From Chelativorans petroleitrophicus (GTDB taxonomy: Bacteria; Pseudomonadota; Alphaproteobacteria; Rhizobiales; Rhizobiaceae): a stretch of 64,000 nt of DNA. The stretch is from positions 1 through 64,000 of the forward strand of contig NZ_JAODNV010000015.1 in NCBI RefSeq assembly GCF_025398195.1, read 5' to 3'. The translations under genes and the position numbers were made by a program. A model generated the notes under the pieces. That model worked only from the letters and a program-made list of their open reading frames with translations. It had not been told where the DNA came from and did not search any database. Position 1 is the stretch's first letter. Each line of letters starts with the position of its first letter. Positions 25,426 to 34,395 of the stretch are shown in pieces.

Positions 25426-25734
25426 TGTCTTCCCTCCAGGATCGAGCACCCCCTTTGCGGGGCGTCACCGATTGGATGGAATTGGGCGCGAAAGGTTCCC
25501 GGGCTTCATACGGCGTTGCGGACCGGTTATCCACCGACTGCCGTCTGACAGCAGAAATCAAAGCAATGGCATTTTAAAAGATGCGCCAAAGCTTTGCCCT
25601 GACCGGCTGCCTCAAGATGCTGATCGATCACAATTTCAGAAAAATCCTGTCCTGCGGTTCACATTCGCTCTCATAACGGGCACTCTCGAAACATAACAAT
25701 AAGACAAGAACCGTGATCAAAGGGAGAGAGAATC
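25426..25734. other. Divergent intergenic region (ECF operon / small membrane protein)
   Basis: 309 bp with no gene. The left part holds the ECF-type promoter at 25472-25499; the right part (about 25560-25734) is more A/T-rich and must hold the promoter of the small membrane protein, which has a good ribosome binding site (GGGAGAG before ATG 25735). No other structure is evident. Confidence 0.5.
25472..25499 (-). promoter_or_regulatory. Candidate ECF (sigma-E-like) promoter
   Basis: On the minus strand, GGAACCT (25499-25493), 16 bp of spacer and TCCAA (25476-25472) fit the GGAACTT-N15/16-TCNAA pattern of RpoE-like promoters. It is 47 bp upstream of the first gene of the ECF operon, as autoregulation would require. 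Confidence 0.45.
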
Positions 25735-26181
25735 ATGGCCGAACGAAGCAGTTTCGCGCAGCGGTGGCAGGAGTATCGTCCGACGAAAGCCGTCTGGCTC
25801 TGGTCGTGCGTCGCCGCAGCGATTCTCACCCTTATTGCGGGCTTCACCTGGGGAGGCTGGGTCACCGGCGGGACGGCCAGTTCGATGGCGGCGCGGGCCG
25901 CAGAAGACGCCCGCGAGCAGCTTGTCGCGTCGATCTGCGTCAATCGGTTCGTCAATTCTCCGAATGCGGCCGCTACCTTCGCGAAGCTGAAGGAGGCCCG
26001 TAGCTGGGAGAGGGATGACATCATCGAAGAAGGCGGCTGGATCACGATCGAGGCGCTCGATGAGCAGATAGCGGGCGCGGCCGATGTCTGTGCGGAAGAA
26101 ATCATCGCGATGGAGAGCTTGCCGGCCCGCACGGCCGAGCCGAACGCCGCCGCAGCGGAGCCGGATTCCGTTGGAGGTTAG
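25735..26181 (+). CDS. Single-pass membrane protein of unknown function
   Basis: A 148-aa protein with a short cytoplasmic N-terminus, one helix at about residues 21-45 (WLWSCVAAAILTLIAGFTWGGW) and a periplasmic domain with two cysteines (ASICVNRF and AADVCAEEI) that could form a disulfide. The TPTK/RPTKAVWLWS...GFTWGGWVTGGTA pattern recurs in uncharacterised Hyphomicrobiales proteins, to my recollection. It is monocistronic: divergent from the ECF operon and followed by a strong hairpin. Whether it relates to the copper/ECF operon is unknown. Confidence 0.65.
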   Translation: MAERSSFAQRWQEYRPTKAVWLWSCVAAAILTLIAGFTWGGWVTGGTASSMAARAAEDAREQLVASICVNRFVNSPNAAATFAKLKEARSWERDDIIEEGGWITIEALDEQIAGAADVCAEEIIAMESLPARTAEPNAAAAEPDSVGG

Positions 26182-26212
26182 CGAGCGAACTTGAAGGGGG
26201 GAACCGCAAGAT

Positions 26213-26246
26213 GGCCACAGGCCGGGAATCTTCCCGGCCTGTGGCC
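26213..26246 (+). terminator. Perfect 16-bp hairpin after the small membrane protein gene
   Basis: Arms 26213-26228 and 26231-26246 (GGCCACAGGCCGGGAA and its complement) pair perfectly around a 2-nt centre. No U-run follows, but position just after the stop codon suggests a terminator. Confidence 0.55.
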
Positions 26247-26493
26247 GCAATGGCGGGGTGAGGCGGGAACGGCTTACGTCGCATTCATCGGGGCCTGCTC
26301 GCAAATGTGGAAGATGCTGCCGGTGCCACTCGACGTAAGTTTATGCACACGACTGGTGCCGCTCGGAAGGCGCTCACCGGTAACGGCATTGCCAGCAAAC
26401 AGGGGGCGATTTTGCCGCCCCCCTTCCATGCGCGCAAATTTCCGTTAAAAGGCAGGCAGAACAAGCCGGGGGCCGGCCGCGAACAGGGATTCC

Positions 26494-27162
26494 ATGTCCG
26501 ACGACAGTTTCATCCGCGAGGTCAATGAAGAGCTTCGACAGGACCAGCTCAGGAGCCTGTGGCGACGCTTTGGCCCCTTCGTAATTGCCGCCGCCGCTCT
26601 GGTGGTGCTCGCGACCGCTGCTTATGTCGGCTATGAGCGGTGGATCGAATCGCGCGCGAACCGCTCCGGCGATGCCTTTGCGCGCGCGCTCGAACTTGCC
26701 GAACAGGGCAATCACGACGAAGCGCTGAGCGCGCTAGAGGAACTGGAGAGCAGCGGCTATGGCGCTTACCCGCTTCTTGCCCGTCTGCGCGCGGCCACGA
26801 CGCTGGCGGAGGAAGGCCGGGTCGAGGATGCGATCGCCAAGCTCGACGCCGTGGCCGGGGATGGTTCTGCTCCCGGCGCCATCCGGGACATCGCGCGCCT
26901 CAGGGCCGCCCTTCTTCTCGTCGATCACGGCAGCTACGAGGATGTGGCTTCCCGTGTCGAACCGCTGACGGCGGACGGCAATCCGATGCGCCACACCGCC
27001 CGCGAGGCGTTGGCGCTTGCCGCCTGGAAGGAGGGGGACAGGGATAATGCGATGGCCCTGTTCGGACAGATCATCGATGATCCTCAGGCGCCAGCCGGGA
27101 CGCGCCAGCGCGCGGAGATGATGTCCGAGCTGATCGCGGGTTCCGGCGGCGAATCCGGCTAG
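26494..27162 (+). CDS. YfgM-like TPR membrane protein
   Basis: A 222-aa protein with an N-terminal cytoplasmic stretch (SDDSFIREVNEELRQDQLRSLWRRFG), a single transmembrane helix (about residues 29-48) and a periplasmic domain of tetratricopeptide-like helices. This is the layout of YfgM, an ancillary factor of the SecYEG translocon that hands on exported proteins. As in E. coli, it lies upstream of der, here by 3 bp, although bamB is not between them. Confidence 0.75.
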   Translation: MSDDSFIREVNEELRQDQLRSLWRRFGPFVIAAAALVVLATAAYVGYERWIESRANRSGDAFARALELAEQGNHDEALSALEELESSGYGAYPLLARLRAATTLAEEGRVEDAIAKLDAVAGDGSAPGAIRDIARLRAALLLVDHGSYEDVASRVEPLTADGNPMRHTAREALALAAWKEGDRDNAMALFGQIIDDPQAPAGTRQRAEMMSELIAGSGGESG

Positions 27163-27165
27163 GCC

Positions 27166-28593
27166 ATGACCTTCAAGGTCGCCATTGTGGGCCGGCCCAA
27201 TGTCGGCAAGTCGACTCTTTTCAACAGGCTGGTCGGGCGCCGCATCGCGCTGGTGGACGACACGCCGGGCGTTACGCGCGACCGCAGGGTCCACCCCGCC
27301 CGCCTTCTCGACCTTCGCTTCGACCTCATCGACACGGCTGGTTTCGAGGAGGCGCCCGAGCCGACGCTCGCCGGGCGGATGCGCGCCCAGACCGAGACGG
27401 CCATCGACGAGGCCGATCTCGTCCTTTTCATGATCGACGCCCGCGCCGGCGTCATGCCGGACGACAGCACCTTTGCCGAGGTCGTGCGGCGCAAGGGCAA
27501 GCCGGTGGTGCTGGTCGCCAACAAGACCGATGTGCGCGGCACCGAGGCCGGCGTTCTGGAGGCGTTCGGGCTGGGCCTCGGGGAACCGGTTGCCATCTCG
27601 GCCGAGCACGGGCAGGGGATGGCCGAACTTCGCGATGCCATTGCCGAACATGCCGGGGAGGCGGCCGATGCCGCGCCCGAAACGGCGGAGGGAGCAGGCG
27701 AGGGCGCTGCGCTTCCCGGCGAAGATATCGATCCCGATGCCGAGCCCCCCGCCTATGACGCGCAAAAACCCATCCGGATCGCCGTGGCCGGGCGGCCTAA
27801 CGTCGGCAAATCCACGCTCGTGAACGCGCTCATCGGCGAGGAGCGGATGCTGACGGGCCCCGAGGCCGGGATCACGCGCGACGCCATATCAGTGGACTGG
27901 TCCTGGCGCGGGCGCGGCATGAAGCTTTTCGACACGGCGGGCATGCGGCGCAAGGCGCGCGTGCAGGAGAAGCTGGAGCGGCTTTCCGTGGCCGAGACGC
28001 TGCGCGCCATCCGCTTTGCGGAAGTGGTGATCGTCGTGATCGATGCCACCATGCCCTTCGACAAGCAGGATCTGCAGATTGCCGATCTCGTCTTTCGCGA
28101 GGGGCGGGCGTCCGTCATCGCCTTCAACAAGTGGGACCTCGTGGAAGACCCGCAACGCACGCTCGCGGAGCTGCGCGAAAAGACGGAACGTCTGCTTCCG
28201 CAGGTGCGCGGGATTCGGGTCGTGCCGGTCTCGGCGGAAACGGGCCGCGGCCTCGACCGCCTGATGGAAGCCGCGGTTGCCACCCATGAGGTCTGGAACC
28301 GGCGGGTTCCCACCGGCCCGCTCAATCGCTGGCTGAACGCGGCCGCCGCGCAGCATCCTCCGCCCGCAGTTTCCGGCAGGCGGCTGAAGCTCAAATACAT
28401 GACCCAGGTGAAGACGCGGCCGCCGGGCTTCGTGCTGTCCTGCTCGCGGCCCGAGGCCATGCCGCAGTCCTATGTCCGTTATCTGGTGAACGGGCTTCGG
28501 GAAGCCTTCGATATCTTCGGCGTTCCCATTCGCGTTGTGCTGAGAACCTCCGAAAATCCCTACGCCGGCCGCGCCCGCCAGAAGCGCGGCTGA
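27166..28593 (+). CDS. der: Ribosome biogenesis GTPase Der (EngA)
   Basis: A 475-aa GTPase with two tandem G domains, diagnostic of Der. G1 motifs are [14 protein letters not shown] (residue 8) and [14 protein letters not shown] (about 208); NKTD and NKWD base-recognition motifs are both present. The C-terminal KH-like domain includes the [20 protein letters not shown] region. An acidic linker of about 40 residues ([15 protein letters not shown]) joins the G domains. It functions in 50S ribosomal subunit maturation. Confidence 0.95.
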   Translation: MTFKVAIVGRPNVGKSTLFNRLVGRRIALVDDTPGVTRDRRVHPARLLDLRFDLIDTAGFEEAPEPTLAGRMRAQTETAIDEADLVLFMIDARAGVMPDDSTFAEVVRRKGKPVVLVANKTDVRGTEAGVLEAFGLGLGEPVAISAEHGQGMAELRDAIAEHAGEAADAAPETAEGAGEGAALPGEDIDPDAEPPAYDAQKPIRIAVAGRPNVGKSTLVNALIGEERMLTGPEAGITRDAISVDWSWRGRGMKLFDTAGMRRKARVQEKLERLSVAETLRAIRFAEVVIVVIDATMPFDKQDLQIADLVFREGRASVIAFNKWDLVEDPQRTLAELREKTERLLPQVRGIRVVPVSAETGRGLDRLMEAAVATHEVWNRRVPTGPLNRWLNAAAAQHPPPAVSGRRLKLKYMTQVKTRPPGFVLSCSRPEAMPQSYVRYLVNGLREAFDIFGVPIRVVLRTSENPYAGRARQKRG

Positions 28594-28745
28594 GGCGGCA
28601 CATCCGGCTTTCGGCAGCTCTTCCAGTCCGGCTTCTACGGACAGCGGACCGCATGCGCCGCGTTCCCGCGTTAACCGGTGATCAAGGTTAATCAAATAGC
28701 CTCTGCGCATCTGAGTATTCGATTGATGCGTTCGGTGAGGGGTCG

Positions 28746-29915
28746 GTGCTGCTTTCAGGTGTGACGCTGCGTGGGGCTGCGGACCGCAGGCGCTCTCTTG
28801 TTCCTTCTCTGGTTGTCGGGCTGGGGCTGTGGATCGGCTTTCCGACCGCGACCGCCTATCAGGACATGGTGAGCCTCGTTACGCATCAGGAGGCGGGCGC
28901 GCGCTGGGCGGCCGTCATTGAAGCAGCCGTGGCGGGCTCGGTGCACGAGGCGGAGATGCCGTTTGCCAGCGGGGGCGAGCGGCTCGAGGGCCTGTCCGGC
29001 TCCGGCCTCGAGGCTCCGGGAATAGGCACGGTCGCCTTCCGTGCCGGCAGCAAGAAGACGGACGGCTTTACCGACGAGTCCGCCATCAACCGCACCGGAA
29101 AGAAGGGGCGCCTGGTCAAGGTTCTGCCCATGGCTCCGCCGCGGCTTTTCAATGCCGGCACGATCCTGCAGCAGACCGGTTCTCTTCTGAAGCCGAACCC
29201 GTTGGGCGAAGTGCTGATGGCCTTTGCCCAGCCGGAGATCAACGGCAAGGAAATCCAGATCGCTTCTGCCTTCCATTTCCGGCATGAGAAGCGCGGGCCG
29301 GAGCTTCCGCCCGCCATTGCCGAACTCGTCAACAATGAGGAGGGCGACATCCTGGCAACCGCCTATGCGCCGTCGGAGCCCGACTACGCCAAGACTTCGC
29401 CCTTCGCCACCATCCTGCGCGACGAGAATCAGGGGCGCTTCATTCCGCCTGTGCCGCCGACCGACCATGCCTGGGCGCGCAGGCCCCTGCCGCCGGAGGT
29501 CTTCAGCGAGCGCGAGCAGCAATGTCTTGCTGCGGGCATCTATTTCGAGGCGCGCGGCGAGCCCGTGCGCGGGCAGGCCGCGGTGGCGCAGGTGATCCTC
29601 AACCGCGTCCGCAACCCCGCCTATCCGAATACGATCTGCGGCGTCGTCTATCAGAACAAGGACTGGCGCAACCGCTGCCAGTTCTCCTTCGCCTGCGACG
29701 GCATCAAGGATCGCGTGGCAAGTCCCGCCCATTTCCGCCTAGCTCAGGAGGTCGCATTTGCGGTGACGGCGGGGAAGATATGGCTGGAGGAGGTGGGAAC
29801 CTCGACCCACTATCATGCCACCTATGTCAACCCGCGCTGGGCAAAGGCGATGGAGCGGATGAAGAAGATCGGCCGTCATATCTTCTACCGCACCTATGGC
29901 GGCGGCTGGGAGTAG
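28746..29915 (+). CDS. SleB-type cell wall hydrolase
   Basis: A 389-aa protein with a C-terminal Hydrolase_2 (SleB/CwlJ) domain from about residue 255: REQQCLAAGIYFEARGEPVRGQAAVAQVILNR, with the conserved catalytic Glu in YFEARGE, then CQFSFACDG and THYHATYVNP. Members are peptidoglycan lytic transglycosylases or amidases in non-sporulating alphaproteobacteria. The N-terminus has a signal-anchor-like hydrophobic segment (LVPSLVVGLGLWIGFPTATA). The start is GTG at 28746, preceded by GAGGGG. The middle third is of unknown structure. Confidence 0.78.
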   Translation: MLLSGVTLRGAADRRRSLVPSLVVGLGLWIGFPTATAYQDMVSLVTHQEAGARWAAVIEAAVAGSVHEAEMPFASGGERLEGLSGSGLEAPGIGTVAFRAGSKKTDGFTDESAINRTGKKGRLVKVLPMAPPRLFNAGTILQQTGSLLKPNPLGEVLMAFAQPEINGKEIQIASAFHFRHEKRGPELPPAIAELVNNEEGDILATAYAPSEPDYAKTSPFATILRDENQGRFIPPVPPTDHAWARRPLPPEVFSEREQQCLAAGIYFEARGEPVRGQAAVAQVILNRVRNPAYPNTICGVVYQNKDWRNRCQFSFACDGIKDRVASPAHFRLAQEVAFAVTAGKIWLEEVGTSTHYHATYVNPRWAKAMERMKKIGRHIFYRTYGGGWE

Positions 29916-30070
29916 CCAGCCGCTCTTGCCCTGAGGGAGAGCGCGCCGCGCGCACGCGGCGCGATTCCGTGCGCGGGAATCCAGATTGCAGGTGAAGGCG
30001 CTTTGTCGCACCACATCAACACCTTGATTTCATAACGCAAAACTTCGCTGTTTCTTCCTCGTGGCGCGGC

Positions 30071-30099
30071 TTGACTGGCGCGAGGCTGCTCTCTATGTT
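30071..30099 (+). promoter_or_regulatory. Predicted housekeeping promoter of the atp F0 operon
   Basis: TTGACT (30071-30076, in CTTGACT), 17 bp spacer, TATGTT (30094-30099). This is close to the alphaproteobacterial sigma-70 consensus and 55 bp upstream of atpI. It is a pattern match only. Confidence 0.6.
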
Positions 30100-30153
30100 G
30101 CGCGCGACTTCGAGGGCGGGTATCCGCCGGCCGGAACCGGCTTGGAGGCTCTG

Positions 30154-30510
30154 ATGGCTGACGGAGACGAGCCTGGCGATCTGGACGGACGGCGGCGCGA
30201 ACTCGAAGCTGTCCTGGCGGCGCGGCGGCAGAAAGAAGCCGAACGCAGCGGGGGCGCAAAGACGGGCGGTACGGGTAGCTTCGCGGACGCGCTGCGGCTT
30301 TCCAGCGAATTTATCGCCGGTGTCGTGGTCGGCGCTGCTCTCGGCTGGTTCGTAGATGAAATGGCCGGCACGACGCCATGGGGGCTGATCGTTTTCCTGC
30401 TCCTTGGCTTCGGGGCGGGCATTCTCAATGTCCTGCGTTCGGCAGGGCTGGTTGCTGAATTCGGGTCGAAGGCGCCGAAGAAGGGCGAAGACGACCAAGG
30501 AAGGGAATAG
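30154..30510 (+). CDS. atpI: ATP synthase protein I
   Basis: A 118-aa protein with a charged N-terminal helix and two membrane segments (FIAGVVVGAALGWFVD and PWGLIVFLLLGFGAGILNVLRSA), as in AtpI. AtpI aids c-ring assembly of F0. ATG 30154 follows GGAGG, and the promoter at 30071-30099 would lie inside any longer version, so the start is firm. It heads the F0 cluster. Confidence 0.85.
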   Translation: MADGDEPGDLDGRRRELEAVLAARRQKEAERSGGAKTGGTGSFADALRLSSEFIAGVVVGAALGWFVDEMAGTTPWGLIVFLLLGFGAGILNVLRSAGLVAEFGSKAPKKGEDDQGRE

Positions 30511-30550
30511 CGGCGTTTCACGCTGCACGATGAAGACGAGGGACCCGTAA

Positions 30551-31300
30551 GTGGCCACAGACCCGATCCATCAGTTTCAGATCTCGCGCTGGATTCCGAT
30601 CGAGGTCGGCGGACTGGATTTCTCCTTCACCAATGCCTCCGCCTTCATGGTGATCACGGTCGCGACGGCCGGTGCGTTTCTCTATCTGACGACCTCCAGC
30701 CGCGGCCTCGTGCCCGGCCGGCTGCAGTCCATCTCCGAGATGGCCTACGAGTTCGTGGCATCCATGCTCAGAGATGCGGCCGGCAATCACGGGATGCGGT
30801 TCTTCCCGTTCGTCTTCTCGATCTTCATGTTCGTGCTGGTGGCGAACCTGCTCGGTTTATTCCCCTATTTCTTCACCGTGACCAGCCACATCATCGTCAC
30901 CTTCGCGCTGGCGATGCTCGTCATCGGTACGGTGATCGTCTATGGCTTCTGGAAGCACGGGCTTGGTTTTCTGAAGCTCTTCGTGCCGCAGGGCGTGCCG
31001 GTGGCCCTTGCGCCCCTGGTGGTCGCGATCGAGGTGGTTTCGTTCCTCTCGAGGCCCATTTCGCTCTCCGTTCGTCTTTTTGCCAACATGCTGGCCGGGC
31101 ACATCACGCTCAAGGTCTTTGCCGGCTTCGTCACCTCGCTGAGCGCGCTCGGGATCGCGGGTGTCGCGGGTGCGGTGCTGCCGCTTGCCATGACCGTGGC
31201 ATTGACGGCGCTCGAATTGCTGGTGGCGTTCCTGCAGGCTTACGTCTTTGCCGTGCTGACCTGCATGTACCTGAACGATGCTCTGCATCCTAGCCACTAG
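30551..31300 (+). CDS. atpB: ATP synthase F0 subunit a
   Basis: A 249-aa membrane subunit that forms the proton half-channels. The essential arginine lies in [18 protein letters not shown], and the [15 protein letters not shown]-like region ([11 protein letters not shown]) is also present. Start is GTG 30551. It is followed by atpE after 72 bp. Confidence 0.95.
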   Translation: MATDPIHQFQISRWIPIEVGGLDFSFTNASAFMVITVATAGAFLYLTTSSRGLVPGRLQSISEMAYEFVASMLRDAAGNHGMRFFPFVFSIFMFVLVANLLGLFPYFFTVTSHIIVTFALAMLVIGTVIVYGFWKHGLGFLKLFVPQGVPVALAPLVVAIEVVSFLSRPISLSVRLFANMLAGHITLKVFAGFVTSLSALGIAGVAGAVLPLAMTVALTALELLVAFLQAYVFAVLTCMYLNDALHPSH

Positions 31301-31372
31301 GACAGTCTCACGAGGCGGGTTCCCCGCCAGGTTCATCCACATCAAGGTTCAAGATCCACAAGGAGTTGCAAG

Positions 31373-31597
31373 ATGGAAGCAGAAGCAGCAAGGGCAATCG
31401 GCGCGGGCATAGCGTGCCTTGGCATGGGCGGCGCCGGCATCGGCCTCGGCCACATCTTCGGAAGCTATCTGGCGGGCGCGCTGCGCAACCCCTCCGCCGC
31501 CGACGGCCAGTTCGGTCGCCTCATCTTCGGCTTCGCCGTGACGGAGGCACTGGGCATCTTCTCGCTGCTGATCGCGCTGCTCCTCCTGTTCACCTGA
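31373..31597 (+). CDS. atpE: ATP synthase F0 subunit c
   Basis: A 74-aa hairpin of two helices. The first contains the glycine-rich [17 protein letters not shown]; the polar loop is RNPSAADGQ; the second helix has the proton-carrying glutamate in [25 protein letters not shown]-type ribosome binding sequence precedes the ATG. Confidence 0.96.
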   Translation: MEAEAARAIGAGIACLGMGGAGIGLGHIFGSYLAGALRNPSAADGQFGRLIFGFAVTEALGIFSLLIALLLLFT

Positions 31598-31663
31598 GCG
31601 GCCAGAACCGTTCCGGAACCGGCCGCCCTGTGAGCGGCCGGATCTGACGACAAGGAGAAAGCC

Positions 31664-32245
31664 ATGTTCGTGGCATCGGCATATGCCCAGGCGGCCGAAC
31701 CGCCGGCAGGCGACCTGCACACGGAAACGGGGGTTGCGGTCGATCATGCACCGGAGGGTTCCTTTCCGCCTTTCGACAGTTCGACCTTTCCTTCGCAGCT
31801 CCTTTGGCTGGCGATCACCTTCGGGCTTTTCTACCTGTTCCTGAAGCGGGTTGCCCTGCCGCGCATCGCTTCCATCCTGGAGGTGCGGCGCGACCGCATC
31901 GCCCAGGATCTGGACGAGGCCGCGCGCATGAAGGAAGAGGCCGATGCGGCGGTGGCGGCCTATGAGCAGGAGCTTGCCGAGGCGCGCCGCAAGGCTGCGG
32001 CAATAGCCCAGGAAGCGCGCGACGCGGCCAAGGCGGAGGCCGAGGCCGAGCGCCGCAAGGTCGAAGCGGCCCTCGAGACCAAGCTGGAGGAGGCTGAAAG
32101 CCGCATCAGCGAGATCAAGAGCGCGGCGCTTGCGGATGTCGGGACCATCGCCGAGGAGACTGCCGGCGCCATCGTCGAGCAGCTCGTCGGCGGCCGGGTT
32201 GACAAGAAGGCGCTGGCCGAGGCCGTGAAGGCCGTCCAGTCCTAG
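31664..32245 (+). CDS. atpG: ATP synthase F0 subunit b'
   Basis: A 193-aa stator subunit: a variable N-terminus, one membrane helix ([23 protein letters not shown], about residues 47-70) and a long charged coiled coil. Alphaproteobacteria carry this diverged b' beside b. The name atpF' or atpG is used for b'; symbol usage varies. The stop codon runs into an 18-bp hairpin. Confidence 0.92.
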   Translation: MFVASAYAQAAEPPAGDLHTETGVAVDHAPEGSFPPFDSSTFPSQLLWLAITFGLFYLFLKRVALPRIASILEVRRDRIAQDLDEAARMKEEADAAVAAYEQELAEARRKAAAIAQEARDAAKAEAEAERRKVEAALETKLEEAESRISEIKSAALADVGTIAEETAGAIVEQLVGGRVDKKALAEAVKAVQS

Positions 32246-32282
32246 ATCTTTTCCGTGTTTCACGGAAACACGGAAAAGATCT
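32244..32282 (+). promoter_or_regulatory. Perfect 18-bp hairpin between the b' and b genes
   Basis: Arms 32244-32261 and 32265-32282 are exact complements (AGATCTTTTCCGTGTTTC and its reverse complement) with a 3-nt loop. It includes the last two bases of the b' stop codon. No U-run follows; likely an intercistronic mRNA structure or part of the adjacent repeat. Confidence 0.6.
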
Positions 32283-32347
32283 CAAGTTATTGTTTTTGCG
32301 CAATTCCGGACGAAGAACAGTATCCATCTTTCCTGGAATTGCGCTAG
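32283..32347. repeat. Dispersed palindromic repeat, copy B
   Basis: Starts CAAGTTATTGTTTTTG and contains 10-bp arms GCGCAATTCC (32298-32307) and GGAATTGCGC (32335-32344). It matches copy A at 8085-8153 at both ends. It lies within the F0 operon between the b' and b genes. Confidence 0.75.
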
Positions 32348-32360
32348 CGAGGAGCAGACC

Positions 32361-32846
32361 ATGGACGCGACATTCTGGGCGCTTGTTGCGCTGATCATCT
32401 TCGTGGCCATTCTGGTCTATGTGAAGGCGCCTGCGAAGCTCGGCGAGGCGCTCGACAGGCGTGCCGAGCGCATCCGCAACGAGCTGGACGAGGCGCGCAG
32501 GCTGCGCGAGGAGGCCCAGCAACTTCTGGCCGACTATCAGCGCAAGCGCCGCGAGGCGGAGCAGGAAGCCAAAGACCTGGTCGAAGCCGCCAAGCGGGAG
32601 GCCAAGGCCATCGTGGCGGAGGCGAAGCAGAAGACGGAAGAGTATGTCGCGCGGCGCACCGCCCTGGCGGAGCAGAAGATCGCCCAGGCCGAGCGCGATG
32701 CGGTGAACGAGGTTCGCGCCCGCGCCGTTGATGTGGCGGTTGCCGCGGCCGGCAAGCTCATCGCCGACAAGGTGGACGCCAAGACGGGGGGCAAGCTGTT
32801 CGAAACCTCGCTTCAGGAAGTGAAGTCGCGGATGAAGCTGAACTGA
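32361..32846 (+). CDS. atpF: ATP synthase F0 subunit b
   Basis: A 161-aa stator subunit with one N-terminal helix (FWALVALIIFVAILVYV) and a charged coiled coil that binds F1. GAGGAGC precedes the ATG. It is 115 bp after the b' gene, a gap filled by a hairpin and a dispersed repeat, and is followed by a terminator. Confidence 0.93.
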   Translation: MDATFWALVALIIFVAILVYVKAPAKLGEALDRRAERIRNELDEARRLREEAQQLLADYQRKRREAEQEAKDLVEAAKREAKAIVAEAKQKTEEYVARRTALAEQKIAQAERDAVNEVRARAVDVAVAAAGKLIADKVDAKTGGKLFETSLQEVKSRMKLN

Positions 32847-32878
32847 TTACCGGCTTCTTCTTCCCACACGATCACATA

Positions 32879-32906
32879 CCGCCGGGCTCTGCTCCGGCGG
32901 TTTTTT
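32879..32906 (+). terminator. Rho-independent terminator of the atp F0 operon
   Basis: CCGCCGG (32879-32885), 8-nt loop, CCGGCGG (32894-32900), then TTTTTT. The stop codon of the convergent TetR-type gene lies in the T-run, so the structure may serve both strands. Confidence 0.85.
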
Positions 32907-33681
32907 ATTCAGCCGCTAGATCAACCGCCTGACGCGGCGGCTCGTAGGGAATATCGAGCAGGCGGCAAAGCTCCTGAAGGCATTCCTCATAGACCGGTTC
33001 CAGATCGGAATAGGCGAAGCTGATCTGGTTCAGAACCTCCATACACAGAAGCCCGTAGAGCCGTGTCCAGCATGTGAGGAAGATATAGGCAGCTTCCGGC
33101 GGCAGGAGACCGTCGATCTTTTCGGAATACGCATGGAGCTGCACTGCGAGCGAGGGGTCCATATCCTCCAGGCTCGGGAGGGGAAAACGCTGCGTCTCCC
33201 AGATCTCGACAACCTGATCCAGGAAAACCTGGCAAAAGGCCCGCCCGGAGTTGTTTTCGTCCGGGCTGCACTGTGCGATTCGTGACGTGGGTACTCGGCT
33301 GGCGAACAGCCAGGCGAATTCGGCCGGGTGGGAATTGGCCCAGGATCTCAGCGCGCGCGAAATGGCAAGCAGACGGCGCCCTGGCGTATCAGCCGCGGGA
33401 TGGTCCGCAGCCGCGCGCATGGCGGCGATCAGCTCCCGGAAGAAATCGGACGTCAGCGCGTCGATGAGTTCGCGCTGGCTGGAGTAGTAGCGGTAAAGAG
33501 CGGGGCCGCTCACGCCCATCTCGCGCGCCACCGCGTTGATGGTGACGGCGGCGCTGCCTTCCTTGACGAGCAGCCTGCGCGCGATGCTGCGAATTTCCGT
33601 AAGCGCCGCCTCACGGAGACGGGCGCGCCGCTGTCTTAACACCACCGGAGCGGCAATGGCTTGAACTACCCTGCATGGCAT
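32905..33681 (-). CDS. TetR/AcrR family transcriptional regulator
   Basis: A 258-aa regulator. The HTH lies near the N-terminus (VTINAVAREMGVSGPALYRYYSSQRELIDAL) and the remainder resembles the WHG-type C-terminal domain that binds small effectors. ATG 33681 is used; the alternative start at 33717 would place the palindrome 33701-33715 inside the gene. It is divergent from the NnrU gene and may regulate it and itself. Confidence 0.82.
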   Translation of the reverse strand: MPCRVVQAIAAPVVLRQRRARLREAALTEIRSIARRLLVKEGSAAVTINAVAREMGVSGPALYRYYSSQRELIDALTSDFFRELIAAMRAAADHPAADTPGRRLLAISRALRSWANSHPAEFAWLFASRVPTSRIAQCSPDENNSGRAFCQVFLDQVVEIWETQRFPLPSLEDMDPSLAVQLHAYSEKIDGLLPPEAAYIFLTCWTRLYGLLCMEVLNQISFAYSDLEPVYEECLQELCRLLDIPYEPPRQAVDLAAE

Positions 33682-33700
33682 GTAACATACTATAACAATA

Positions 33701-33715
33701 GTTAGACCTACTAAC
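33701..33715. promoter_or_regulatory. Candidate TetR operator
   Basis: Inverted repeat GTTAG-N5-CTAAC in the A/T-rich 93-bp region between the divergent TetR and NnrU genes, 20 bp upstream of the TetR start. Confidence 0.5.
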
Positions 33716-33774
33716 AAGCATCGTTAAAGCAAGCCTGGCGGGGTGTAACCGGCGCGGGCTGGAGAGAAAAACGC

Positions 33775-34344
33775 ATGGCTGTTCTGATTGCCGGTCTGAT
33801 CCTGTTCCTTGGTACGCATTCCACTCGCATCGTAGCGCCGGGTCTGCGCGAGAGGGTGGTTGTGAACGGAGGCGAGCGCGCCTGGCGCGGGCTCTACACC
33901 CTTCTGTCCCTCATCGGTCTGGTGCTGATTATCTGGGGATACGGGCTTGCGCGGCAGGACGCCGTCATCCTGTATCAGCCGGCGGCAGGGATGCGGCACC
34001 TCGCCTTGCTTCTGCTGTTGCCGGTTTTTCCGCTGCTGTTTGCCTCGCACATGCCGGGCCGCATCAAGGCTGCCGTCGGTCACCCCATGCTGGCCGCCAC
34101 GGTGTTGTGGGGGATTGCACATCTTCTGGCAAACGGAACGCTGGCCGACCTGCTTCTGTTCGGAGGCGTGGCCGGATGGGCGGCTGTGGACTGGGTGTCC
34201 TCGGTGCGTCATCCGCGCAAGCCGGTGACGTCACGCGCGCCTTCCTTGAGGAACGACGTGATTTCCGTGATAGGCGGCCTGGCGGTTTACGGAATTCTCG
34301 TCGGCGGGCTCCACGAGCTGCTTATCGGCGTCTCGCCCATCTGA
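33775..34344 (+). CDS. NnrU family membrane protein
   Basis: A 189-aa protein with five or six hydrophobic helices and the NnrU signature GLILFLGTHSTRI near the N-terminus, then RAWRGLYTLLSLIGLVLIIWGY. NnrU is linked to denitrification in Rhodobacter and is distantly related to NnrU/isorenieratene-type methyl isomerases; no denitrification genes are near here. The function is uncertain. Confidence 0.8.
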   Translation: MAVLIAGLILFLGTHSTRIVAPGLRERVVVNGGERAWRGLYTLLSLIGLVLIIWGYGLARQDAVILYQPAAGMRHLALLLLLPVFPLLFASHMPGRIKAAVGHPMLAATVLWGIAHLLANGTLADLLLFGGVAGWAAVDWVSSVRHPRKPVTSRAPSLRNDVISVIGGLAVYGILVGGLHELLIGVSPI

Positions 34345-34395
34345 TCCTGCCGCACATCGCGCCGCCGGCAGCGGGCCGCCGCTGATCGCCTCCGC

